A stretch of 64,000 nt of DNA from JARRLC01 sp050290865 (lineage in GTDB: Bacteria; Pseudomonadota; Alphaproteobacteria; Rhizobiales; Rhodomicrobiaceae): assembly GCA_050290865.1 (NCBI GenBank), contig JBNKIW010000003.1:171355-235354 (forward strand), in the 5' to 3' direction. Position 1 is the stretch's first letter, and the number at the start of each line of letters is the position of its first letter. Of this stretch, positions 35,853-44,776 are shown piece by piece. The notes beneath the pieces are model-generated. The model did no database searches, was not told where the DNA came from, and worked only from the letters and a program-made list of their open reading frames with translations. The translations under genes were made by a program, and so were the position numbers.

Positions 35853-37775
35853 TCAGGCGGCACCGGCGGCGGACTGTGCCAGCCGGGCACGCTCGTAGTC
35901 TTCGGATAACTGCAGCCATACCATTTCAGCCTCGCCGAGCGCTTTTGCAAGTGCCCCGCGATCCCTCAACAGTGTCTGTGCGCGCGTTGCCTCTCGTTCA
36001 TAAATCTCCGGTTCAGAAAGGGCGTGATCGAGCGCCTCGATTTTCTTGGTCATCGTGTCGATTTCGCGCTCCGCCGCCTCGATCTTCTTGCGCAAGGGAG
36101 CCAGTTCGGCGCGGGCGCTGGCGGCGGCGCGGCGCTCGTCCTGGCGTTTTTTTGCAGGCGACATGGAGACCGGCTTGGCCGAGGTCGCCGCGGCCCTCCT
36201 CTGCTCGCGTGCAACGGCGAGGCATTCGGCCTTGTAGCTGTCGAGATCGCCGTCATAGGGTTTCACGGTGCCGTCGCGCACGATCCACAGGCGGTCGGCG
36301 GTCGTTTCGATCAGATGGCGGTCGTGGCTGATGAGAATCACCGCGCCTTCGTATTCGTTGAGCCCGTGAATGAGCGCCTCGCGGCTGTCCACGTCGAGAT
36401 GGTTCGTCGGCTCGTCGAGAATGAGGAGATGCGGCTTGACGAAGGACGCGATGGCGAGCAGGAGCCGCGCCTTTTCACCGCCCGACAGCTTGGCGGCGGC
36501 GGTGTCGGCCTTGTCGGCGCCGAAGCCGACCGCGGCGACATGGGCGCGTTTCTGCGCTTCCGTGGCGTCGGGCATGAGTTCGGCGATGTGCTCATAGGCC
36601 GATTCTTGCGGGTTGAGTTCGTCGAGCTGGTGCTGAGCGAAGTAACCCGAGACCAGCTTCTTCGACGCGCGGCGATGGCCGGCGAGCGTGTCCAGGCGGC
36701 CGCAAAGAAGCTTGGCAAGCGTCGATTTGCCGTTGCCGTTGGCACCGAGCAGGCCGATGCGGTCATCGCTGTCGAGCCGCAGATTGAGGCCGCTGAGCAC
36801 CGGCTTGTCCGCGCTGTAGCCGACGCTCGCCTCTTCCAGCCGGATCAGCGGATTGCCGAGAGGCGCTGCCGGATTGGGAAAGACGAGCGGGCGAACCTCG
36901 CTCACGATCTCGGCGGCGATGGGCTGCATTCTGGCGAGTGCCTTGAGGCGGCTCTGCGCCTGCCGCGCCTTGGTCGCCTTGGCGCGGAAACGATCGACGA
37001 AGGCCTCCATGTGGCGCCGCGCGTCGTCCTGCTTCCTTTTCAGCTTGAGTTGCAGGCGCTGGCGCTCGCGGCGCGTTTCCTCGAAAGCGTCGTAGCCGCC
37101 GGAATAGAGTGTCAGCTTGCCGTCGGACAAATGCAGGATCGAGCCGACGCATTTGTTCAGGAGGTCGCGGTCGTGGCTGACGATGAGGACGGTGTGCGGG
37201 TAGGAACCGAGGAAGTTCTCCAGCCACAGCGTGCCTTCGAGGTCGAGATAGTTCGTCGGCTCGTCGAGCAGGAGGATATCCGGCGCGGTGAACAGCACCG
37301 AGGCGAGCGCGACGCGCATCCGCCAGCCGCCGGAGAATTCGGCGCAAGGGCGCTGCTGCGCCGCCTCGTCGAAACCAAGCCCGGCGAGGATCTGGGCGGC
37401 GCGCGCGGGTGCGGCATGAGCGCCCATGTCGTTCAGGCGGATCTGGATTTCGGCGATGCGGTGCGGGTCGCACGCGGTCTCAGCTTCGGCAAGAAGCGCC
37501 GCGCGCTCGGTGTCCGCGGCCAGCACCGTCTCGATGAGGCTTTCCTCCCCGTCCGGCGCCTCCTGCGCGACGCCGCCCACTTTCGCCGTCTTCGGCCAGG
37601 AAATGCTCCCGTCGTCGGGTGCGATCCCCCCCAGCATCATGCGCAGCAGCGTCGTCTTGCCGGTGCCGTTGCGCCCCACGATGCCCACCTTGTGACCGTC
37701 CGGAATACCGGCGGTCGCCTTGTCGAGCAGAAGGCGGCCCTCGATGCGGTAGGAGAGTTCGTTGATATGCAGCAT
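35853..37775 (-). CDS. ABC-F family ATPase
   Basis: 640-residue soluble protein with two ABC ATPase domains and no membrane domain, as in ABC-F translation factors (Uup/YheS/EttA class). First domain: Walker A GRNGTGKT (about 35-42) and signature FSGGW; second: Walker A GANGNGKS and signature LSGGEKAR, with LLILDEPTNHLD. The linker between domains has a basic helical segment (LKRKQDDARRHMEAFVDRF), and the C-terminal 100 residues form a coiled coil. ABC-F proteins act at the ribosome to relieve stalling or protect from antibiotics; YheS-like is the closest by feel. Start at 37775 gives the family opening MLHINELSYRI. Confidence 0.92.
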   Translation of the reverse strand: MLHINELSYRIEGRLLLDKATAGIPDGHKVGIVGRNGTGKTTLLRMMLGGIAPDDGSISWPKTAKVGGVAQEAPDGEESLIETVLAADTERAALLAEAETACDPHRIAEIQIRLNDMGAHAAPARAAQILAGLGFDEAAQQRPCAEFSGGWRMRVALASVLFTAPDILLLDEPTNYLDLEGTLWLENFLGSYPHTVLIVSHDRDLLNKCVGSILHLSDGKLTLYSGGYDAFEETRRERQRLQLKLKRKQDDARRHMEAFVDRFRAKATKARQAQSRLKALARMQPIAAEIVSEVRPLVFPNPAAPLGNPLIRLEEASVGYSADKPVLSGLNLRLDSDDRIGLLGANGNGKSTLAKLLCGRLDTLAGHRRASKKLVSGYFAQHQLDELNPQESAYEHIAELMPDATEAQKRAHVAAVGFGADKADTAAAKLSGGEKARLLLAIASFVKPHLLILDEPTNHLDVDSREALIHGLNEYEGAVILISHDRHLIETTADRLWIVRDGTVKPYDGDLDSYKAECLAVAREQRRAAATSAKPVSMSPAKKRQDERRAAASARAELAPLRKKIEAAEREIDTMTKKIEALDHALSEPEIYEREATRAQTLLRDRGALAKALGEAEMVWLQLSEDYERARLAQSAAGAA

Positions 37776-37935
37776 GGCCGCATGCTTGGCGAAATCTCGC
37801 GAAATTGCAAGGGTGCGGGTGCGAGCACCATGGCGTTGGAGATCGCCGACAGGGGCAGGCTCCCCGCTTGCGGTGCCGTACGCCGCTCTGTATAAGCGCC
37901 CCTGACGGTTTCAACTCCAATCAGCGGGACTATCC

Positions 37936-38358
37936 ATGGCAGTCGAGCGTACTTTTTCCATCATCAAGCCGGACGCAACGGCCCGTAATCTGACGGGCAA
38001 GATCATCGCCAAGCTGGAAGATGCCGGGCTCCGGGTCGTTGCGCAGAAGCGTGTGCGCTGGACCAAGGCCCAGGCGGAGAAGTTCTACGAGGTGCATAAG
38101 GAGCGCCCGTTCTACGGCGATCTCGTCTCCTTCATGACCTCCGGCCCGATCGTCGTGCAGGTGCTCGAAGGCGAAAACGCGGTGGCGAAGAACCGCGAAG
38201 TCATGGGCGCGACCGATCCGGCCAAGGCGGAGCCGGGTACGATCCGCAAGGAGTTCGCCGAGAACATCGAGCGCAATTCGGTGCACGGTTCCGACAGCCC
38301 GGCGAACGCGGCCATCGAAATCGGCCTCACCTTCCGCGAGGAAGAGATCGTCGGCTGA
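37936..38358 (+). CDS. ndk: Nucleoside diphosphate kinase
   Basis: 140-residue NDK, transferring phosphate from ATP to nucleoside diphosphates through a phospho-histidine. Active site His117 in ERNSVHGSDS; the N-terminus has ERTFSIIKPDATARNLTGKI. Family-standard length. Monocistronic, divergent from the ABC-F gene. Downstream, 38378-38398 forms a perfect GGGGAGG/CCTCCCC hairpin with a 7-base loop that may end the transcript, although no T-run follows. Confidence 0.97.
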   Translation: MAVERTFSIIKPDATARNLTGKIIAKLEDAGLRVVAQKRVRWTKAQAEKFYEVHKERPFYGDLVSFMTSGPIVVQVLEGENAVAKNREVMGATDPAKAEPGTIRKEFAENIERNSVHGSDSPANAAIEIGLTFREEEIVG

Positions 38359-38492
38359 TTCGACACAACGACGGGCAGGGGAGGGCGCGGTCCTCCCCGT
38401 GCATGCCGCGCTTTGCCGCACTCTGCGGTCCATCCGCATGTTCCGTTTTTCTACCCGCGCGAGCATAATCCCAAGAGCTGAGGAGCGTAGGC

Positions 38493-39242
38493 ATGCCTGA
38501 ATTTTCTCTGGGAGCCGCATTCACCGGGCTCGTCGCCGACATGAGCATGACCAAGTTCTGGATCGGCGTCCTGGAGATTATCTGGATCGACATCCTGCTC
38601 GCGGGCGACAACGCCGTGGTCATCGCGCTCGCCTGCCGCAAGCTGCCGCGGAATTTGCGCGTCTGGGGCATGGCGCTGGGCGCGGGCGTTGCGGTGCTCA
38701 TGCGCATCATGTTCACGCTCGTCGTTGCCATGCTGATGACCGTGCCGTTCCTCAAGATCGCGGGCGGCGTGGCGCTGTTCTACATCGCCTTCAAGCTGCT
38801 CACGCCCGAGGAGGAGCAGCAAAACGACGATATCGAGGCCAGCACGCGGCTGTGGCGGGCGGTGCGCGTGATCGCCCTCGCCGATATCGTGATGAGCCTG
38901 GACAACGTTATCGCCATCGCCGGCGCGTCGGACGGGCACGTGGCGCTCTTCGTCTTCGGCCTTGCGGCCAGTATTCCGCTGATCGTGGCGGGCGCGCGCG
39001 TGGTCATGATGCTACTGACGCGCTTTCCTGCGCTGGTATGGGCGGGCGGCGCACTTCTGGGGTGGATCGCAGGCCAGGTGATTGCGACGGATCCGGCCGT
39101 GAAGGGCCTCCTTCTTGAACATTTCGGCCATGATTTTGCCCGCGCGGTCGAATTCACGGTGGCGACGGCGGGTGCGCTGGCCGTCCTTGCAGCAGGCTGG
39201 AGGATTCGCGGCCGCGATGTTTCGACGGCGCCGCAGAGCTGA
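38493..39242 (+). CDS. TerC family integral membrane protein
   Basis: 249-residue membrane protein of the TerC family (YjbE-like), with about seven hydrophobic segments. Conserved acidic membrane motifs are present: WIDILLAGDNAVVIALACR near residue 29 and SLDNVIAIAGASDG near residue 133. The family includes metal-ion exporters used for metalating secreted enzymes and manganese homeostasis; tellurite resistance is the historic name. Residues 108-122 form a cytoplasmic acidic loop (PEEEQQNDDIEAS). Monocistronic; a strong terminator is found only 630 bases downstream. Confidence 0.9.
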   Translation: MPEFSLGAAFTGLVADMSMTKFWIGVLEIIWIDILLAGDNAVVIALACRKLPRNLRVWGMALGAGVAVLMRIMFTLVVAMLMTVPFLKIAGGVALFYIAFKLLTPEEEQQNDDIEASTRLWRAVRVIALADIVMSLDNVIAIAGASDGHVALFVFGLAASIPLIVAGARVVMMLLTRFPALVWAGGALLGWIAGQVIATDPAVKGLLLEHFGHDFARAVEFTVATAGALAVLAAGWRIRGRDVSTAPQS

Positions 39243-40102
39243 AGGCGCGGGGCAGGAGATGGCGTGCCCGGCCTGCCCCTTTACTCTGTTGTAGTTTAGC
39301 CACAGAGATGCCCCAAATACAGCGCCGCTCGTCCGGCCGGCTGTCTTCCGCGACATCGCGGACATACGATTTCCGCCCTAATAAACTCAATAATATCAAC
39401 GCATTAACTCGTCGCCTCGCCAAGGAACCATGCGTCGCATTCATAGCTTGCACGCTAACGCGGCGCGTCCGGGCACCCGCTTTAATTGCGGTCTTGCCGC
39501 GAGCAACCGCAAGACAGTAGGCAGCCTCCCCCCAGCGTGAAATACGTATAGCGTGTTCTGCGTAGGGGCTTGGGCGAATTCGTAGTACCCGCAGCAAGTA
39601 TTTGCGGCACCGCCAGGGGGCGGTGGGTGGCAAGGCTTCATTCGCTTTCTTTTCTGCCGGACACGGGCGCTTTTCTTGTGGTTTCGCCGCGGAGGACGTG
39701 CGCTTCGCCACCATCTGACCGCAGTGCGAATACTTCTTTTGTCTGTGACAACAAGGCGGGTACAGCCTCCGGCTGTAGTGAACTGTCACAGTTACGGCAT
39801 AATTGACGGCGAGTATCCGGACTTGCCGGTTCTAAGTGAATTCTGACAGTTGACCGGGGGGCAGAGGAAGGTCCGGGCTGGGGGAAATTAGCCCGGACCT
39901 TTTTATTTCGCTTTGAGCGCACTGTCTTGTCTTCACGGCGCTGTACCCGCGGACGCAGCGATTGTAGAATCCGCGCCCCGGCCCACCCCTTCCGTCTTTT
40001 ATGCACATTTTACGCCGGCGGACCGCAATCCATATGGCTCCTTTACGCATTCTCACGCAAATTGCCTCGGGTAAGACTTTTGAATTCGCTGAGGAGCAGC
40101 GC
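39243..40102. other. 860-base intergenic region with a terminator; possible small RNA
   Basis: The longest gene-free stretch in the window. No open frame on either strand looks coding: candidate frames at 39638-40006 (minus) and 39570-39806 (plus) have no start signal or recognisable family. The left half shows nothing. Around 39755-39850 are short hairpins (TACAGCC/GGCTGTA) and TGACAG boxes, followed by a strong plus-strand terminator at 39869-39908. The terminator is too far from terC to be an ordinary 3' end, so a small transcript starting in between is possible. The last 190 bases are the kdp promoter region. Confidence 0.45.
39869..39908 (+). terminator. Rho-independent terminator
   Basis: Perfect 11-bp stem AGGTCCGGGCT / AGCCCGGACCT with a 10-base loop (GGGGGAAATT), followed directly by TTTTATTT. 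On the minus strand the hairpin is not followed by a T-run, so it acts on rightward transcription. Upstream there is only terC, 630 bases away, or an unidentified short RNA. Confidence 0.8.
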
Positions 40103-40186
40103 ATGGGCGACATCGTCTACATCGCAATGACGGCAGCCGTGTTCTTCATATGCGTCCTGGCAATCACTATGACGGAACGCATGTGA
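40103..40186 (+). CDS. 27-residue membrane microprotein upstream of kdpF
   Basis: Short frame with an excellent ribosome binding site (GAGGAGCAGCGC before ATG). The 27 residues start MGDIVYIAMTAAVFFICVLA and end in MTERM, one hydrophobic helix with a charged C-terminal end. It lies 35 bases before kdpF in the same direction and is probably the first gene of the kdp transcript. Similar unannotated short membrane proteins occur ahead of kdpF in other bacteria to my knowledge; they may be accessory subunits or regulators. No function is assigned. Confidence 0.65.
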   Translation: MGDIVYIAMTAAVFFICVLAITMTERM

Positions 40187-40221
40187 TGCCCACCGGGCTG
40201 CACTGAAGAGGAAGACATATC

Positions 40222-40311
40222 ATGGGACTCGAATATGTAGTCGGCGGCGGCGTGGCCCTGTTCCTTCTGATCTATCTGCTGTACGTGCTTGTGCATGCGG
40301 AGAAGTTCTGA
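40222..40311 (+). CDS. kdpF: K+-transporting ATPase small subunit KdpF
   Basis: 29-residue single-span membrane peptide (MGLEYVVGGGVALFLLIYLL followed by a short polar end HAEKF). It stabilises the KdpFABC complex. AGAGGAAGACATATC provides the ribosome binding site. It fits KdpF in length, position directly before kdpA and helix pattern. A gap of 102 bases separates it from kdpA. Confidence 0.88.
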   Translation: MGLEYVVGGGVALFLLIYLLYVLVHAEKF

Positions 40312-40413
40312 CACGGGCCTCCCGCACCTGACCGCCGCTCGCCTCAGTGATTTCCCCTCGCCATCCCCAACCGGGGAGAACCCCATCCCGGACGGAGTAT
40401 CCAGGAGCCGGAC

Positions 40414-42117
<1,704 letters not shown>

Positions 42118-42143
42118 GCGGCAAACGTCAAGGATTGCATAGG

Positions 42144-44177
42144 ATGAAACCCCGCAAGGAATTCTCGCTGTTCGATCGCAGGATCCTCACTGCAGCCGTG
42201 CCGGAGGCTTTCCGGAAGCTCAATCCGGTGGTCCTCTTCGGCAACCCGATGATGTTCGTCGTCGAGGTCGTCGCGGTGATGGCCACCTTCGTGTTCTTCG
42301 ACAGCGCCATCAACGGCAGTCCGACGGTTGCTCTCGACGGGCAGGTCGCCTTCTGGCTCTGGGTCACAGCGCTCTCCGCCAATTACGCCGAGGCGGTGGC
42401 GGAAGGCCACGGCAAGGCCCGCGCCGACTCCTTGCGCGCCACGCAGCAGGAAACGTCGGCCAAGCGCCTCCTCTTCGAGCACAGCCAGGACTTCGAGGTC
42501 GTCCATTCCCGCGAGTTGACGACCGACGACGTCGTTCTCGTCGAGGCAGGCGATATCATCCCGGCCGATGGCGACGTCATCGACGGCATCGCCTCGGTGG
42601 ACGAGTCGGCGATTACCGGCGAGTCCGCCTCCGTCATCCGCGAGTCGGGCGGGGACCGCTCGGGCGTAACCGGCGGCACCAAAGTGGTGTCCGACTGGCT
42701 GAAAGTGCGGGTAACCGTGCACCCGGGCGAGAGCTTCCTCGACCGGATGATCGCCATGGTCGAAGGCGCCAAGCGCCAGAAGACGCCGAACGAGGTCGCG
42801 CTGACCATCCTCCTCGTCGGCCTGAGCGCCATCTTCCTCGTGGTCGTCGTCACCCTGCAGCCTTACGCGATCTATGTGGGCCATCCGGTCAGTATCACCT
42901 TCCTCGTGGCGCTCCTCATCACGCTCATGCCGACCACCATCGGCGGTCTTCTGTCGCCAATCAGCATTGCCGGCATGGACCGGCTCGTCAAAGCGAACAT
43001 CATCGCCAAATCGGGCCGCGCCGTGGAAGCCTGCGGCGATGTGGACACGCTCCTGCTCGACAAGACCGGCACCATCACGTTCGGCAACCGCATGGCCGAC
43101 GAGTTCAAGCCGCTGCCCGGCATCAACGCCAAGGAGTTCGTGGAAGCTGCGGTGCTCGCCTCGCTCGCCGACGATACGCCCGAGGGCAAGTCCATCGTCG
43201 ATCTCGGCCGCAAGAGATTCGGGATCATGCCCGGTGCCGCGGACGTGGCGACCCCGATCCCGTTCAGCGCCGAAACCCGCATTTCGGGCGCCGATCTCAA
43301 GGACGGCAGCGAGGTGCGAAAAGGCGCGGAAGACGCGATCCTCGGCTATGCCGGCCTGGACGAAAGTGCGGAGCTGCGGCGCCACGTGCAGGACATCGCG
43401 CGTTCCGGCGGCACGCCCATGGTGGTGGCCAAGAACAAGCACGTCCTCGGCGTGATCCACCTGAAGGACATCATCAAGCCCGGCATCCGCGACCGTTTCG
43501 CCCAGTTGCGCACAATGGGCATCCGCACGATCATGATCACGGGCGACAACCCGCTCACCGCAGCAGCCATCGCCGCCGAGGCGGGTGTGGACGACTTTCT
43601 CGCCGAGGCCACGCCCGAGCGCAAGCTGGACCTGATCCGCGATGCGCAGGCCGAGGGACGGCTCGTTGCCATGTGCGGCGACGGCTCGAACGACGCGCCC
43701 GCGCTCGCCCAGGCCGACGTCGGCGTCGCCATGAACGACGGAACCCAGGCCGCCAAGGAGGCCGCCAACCTCGTCGACCTCGACAGCGATCCGACCAAGC
43801 TCCTGGAAGTCGTGCGCGTCGGCAAGCAGCTGCTTATGAGCCGCGGCGCGCTCACCACCTTCTCGATCGCTACCGATGTGGCCAAATATTTCGCCATCAT
43901 GCCCGCGGTCTTCGCCTCCATCTATCCGAGCCTGGCCGCGCTCAACGTGATGGGGCTACACACCCCGGCAAGCGCCGTCCTGTCGGCCGTCATCTTCAAC
44001 GCTCTGATCATCGTCGCCCTGATCCCGCTCACCCTGAAGGGCGTCAAATACAGGCCAGCCAGCGCCGAGGCGCTGCTCGGACGCAATCTGCTCGTTTACG
44101 GCGTGGGCGGCGTGCTGCTGCCGTTTCTGGGCATCAAGATTATCGACATCGTCATCACGACCGCCGGACTGATATAG
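42144..44177 (+). CDS. kdpB: Potassium-transporting ATPase ATP-binding subunit KdpB
   Basis: 677-residue P-type ATPase subunit. The ATG at 42144 is preceded by a weak AGG and gives the standard N-terminus (MKPRKEFSLFD). The phosphorylated aspartate is D306 in LLLDKTGTIT; also seen are the TGES actuator loop (ITGESASV), the ATP-binding KGAEDAI and the hinge MCGDGSNDAPALAQADVGVA. It drives K+ uptake under low external potassium. It starts 26 bases after kdpA and ends 11 before kdpC. Confidence 0.97.
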   Translation: MKPRKEFSLFDRRILTAAVPEAFRKLNPVVLFGNPMMFVVEVVAVMATFVFFDSAINGSPTVALDGQVAFWLWVTALSANYAEAVAEGHGKARADSLRATQQETSAKRLLFEHSQDFEVVHSRELTTDDVVLVEAGDIIPADGDVIDGIASVDESAITGESASVIRESGGDRSGVTGGTKVVSDWLKVRVTVHPGESFLDRMIAMVEGAKRQKTPNEVALTILLVGLSAIFLVVVVTLQPYAIYVGHPVSITFLVALLITLMPTTIGGLLSPISIAGMDRLVKANIIAKSGRAVEACGDVDTLLLDKTGTITFGNRMADEFKPLPGINAKEFVEAAVLASLADDTPEGKSIVDLGRKRFGIMPGAADVATPIPFSAETRISGADLKDGSEVRKGAEDAILGYAGLDESAELRRHVQDIARSGGTPMVVAKNKHVLGVIHLKDIIKPGIRDRFAQLRTMGIRTIMITGDNPLTAAAIAAEAGVDDFLAEATPERKLDLIRDAQAEGRLVAMCGDGSNDAPALAQADVGVAMNDGTQAAKEAANLVDLDSDPTKLLEVVRVGKQLLMSRGALTTFSIATDVAKYFAIMPAVFASIYPSLAALNVMGLHTPASAVLSAVIFNALIIVALIPLTLKGVKYRPASAEALLGRNLLVYGVGGVLLPFLGIKIIDIVITTAGLI

Positions 44178-44188
44178 GAGGCCCCCCC

Positions 44189-44770
44189 ATGCTGCAAGAG
44201 TTGCGCCCTGCACTCGTCGCGGTGCTGTTGACGACCGTCCTCACGGGTCTGATCTATCCCTTCGCCGTGACCGGCATCGCGCAGACCGTCTTCCCGACGG
44301 CGGCGAATGGCAGTCTCGTGGTCAAGGACGGCAAGATCATCGGTTCGGAGCTGATCGCCCAGAATTTTACGAAACCCGAATATTTCCATCCCCGGCCGTC
44401 CGCGAGGAACTACGACGCCGCCGACTCCGGCGCCTCGAACGCCGCGCCCTCCAGCAAGCAGCTCATCGCCGACATAACCGAGCGCACCAAGGCCCTGCGC
44501 GCCGAGCTGGGCGACGAGCGCAAGGTTCCCATCGAGCTGGTCACGACCTCCGCCAGCGGCCTGGACCCGCACATCTCGCCCGAAGCCGCCTACGCCCAGG
44601 CAAAACGCGTGGCCCTGGCCCGGAACATGGCCGAAGGGGATGTTTGGAAGCACATCGCTTCCCATATAGAAGACCGGACGTTCTCACTCCTGGGAGAACA
44701 GAGGGTTAACGTGTTGCGGTTAAATCTGGCGCTTGACGCTTTACCGCGGACGGAGGCTGGGTCACCATAG
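44189..44770 (+). CDS. kdpC: Potassium-transporting ATPase subunit KdpC
   Basis: 193-residue KdpC, a single-span periplasmic subunit of KdpFABC. The ATG at 44189 follows TATAGGAGG. The N-terminal helix is LRPALVAVLLTTVLTGLIYP; the periplasmic part has FTKPEYFHPRPSARNYDAAD and the C-terminal LDPHISPEAAYAQAKRVA, both family hallmarks. Six bases separate it from kdpD, so sensor genes are cotranscribed with the pump. Confidence 0.96.
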   Translation: MLQELRPALVAVLLTTVLTGLIYPFAVTGIAQTVFPTAANGSLVVKDGKIIGSELIAQNFTKPEYFHPRPSARNYDAADSGASNAAPSSKQLIADITERTKALRAELGDERKVPIELVTTSASGLDPHISPEAAYAQAKRVALARNMAEGDVWKHIASHIEDRTFSLLGEQRVNVLRLNLALDALPRTEAGSP

Positions 44771-44776
44771 GGAGCC

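Noticed and set aside
36024..37895. 623-codon frame opposite the ABC-F gene, and similar long frames opposite kdpA, kdpB, kdpD, ccmF, ccmI and serA
   Set aside because: All mirror well-supported genes; none has a plausible start signal or recognisable domain.
39638..40006. 122-codon minus-strand frame between terC and kdp
   Set aside because: It runs across the terminator hairpin and has no recognisable domain or start signal. It could be a remnant of something, but it cannot be supported as a gene.
44704..44728. GTTAACGTGTTGCGGTTAAA as a CtrA box in front of kdpD
   Set aside because: The TTAA halves are 10 bases apart instead of 7, and the site is inside the kdpC coding sequence.
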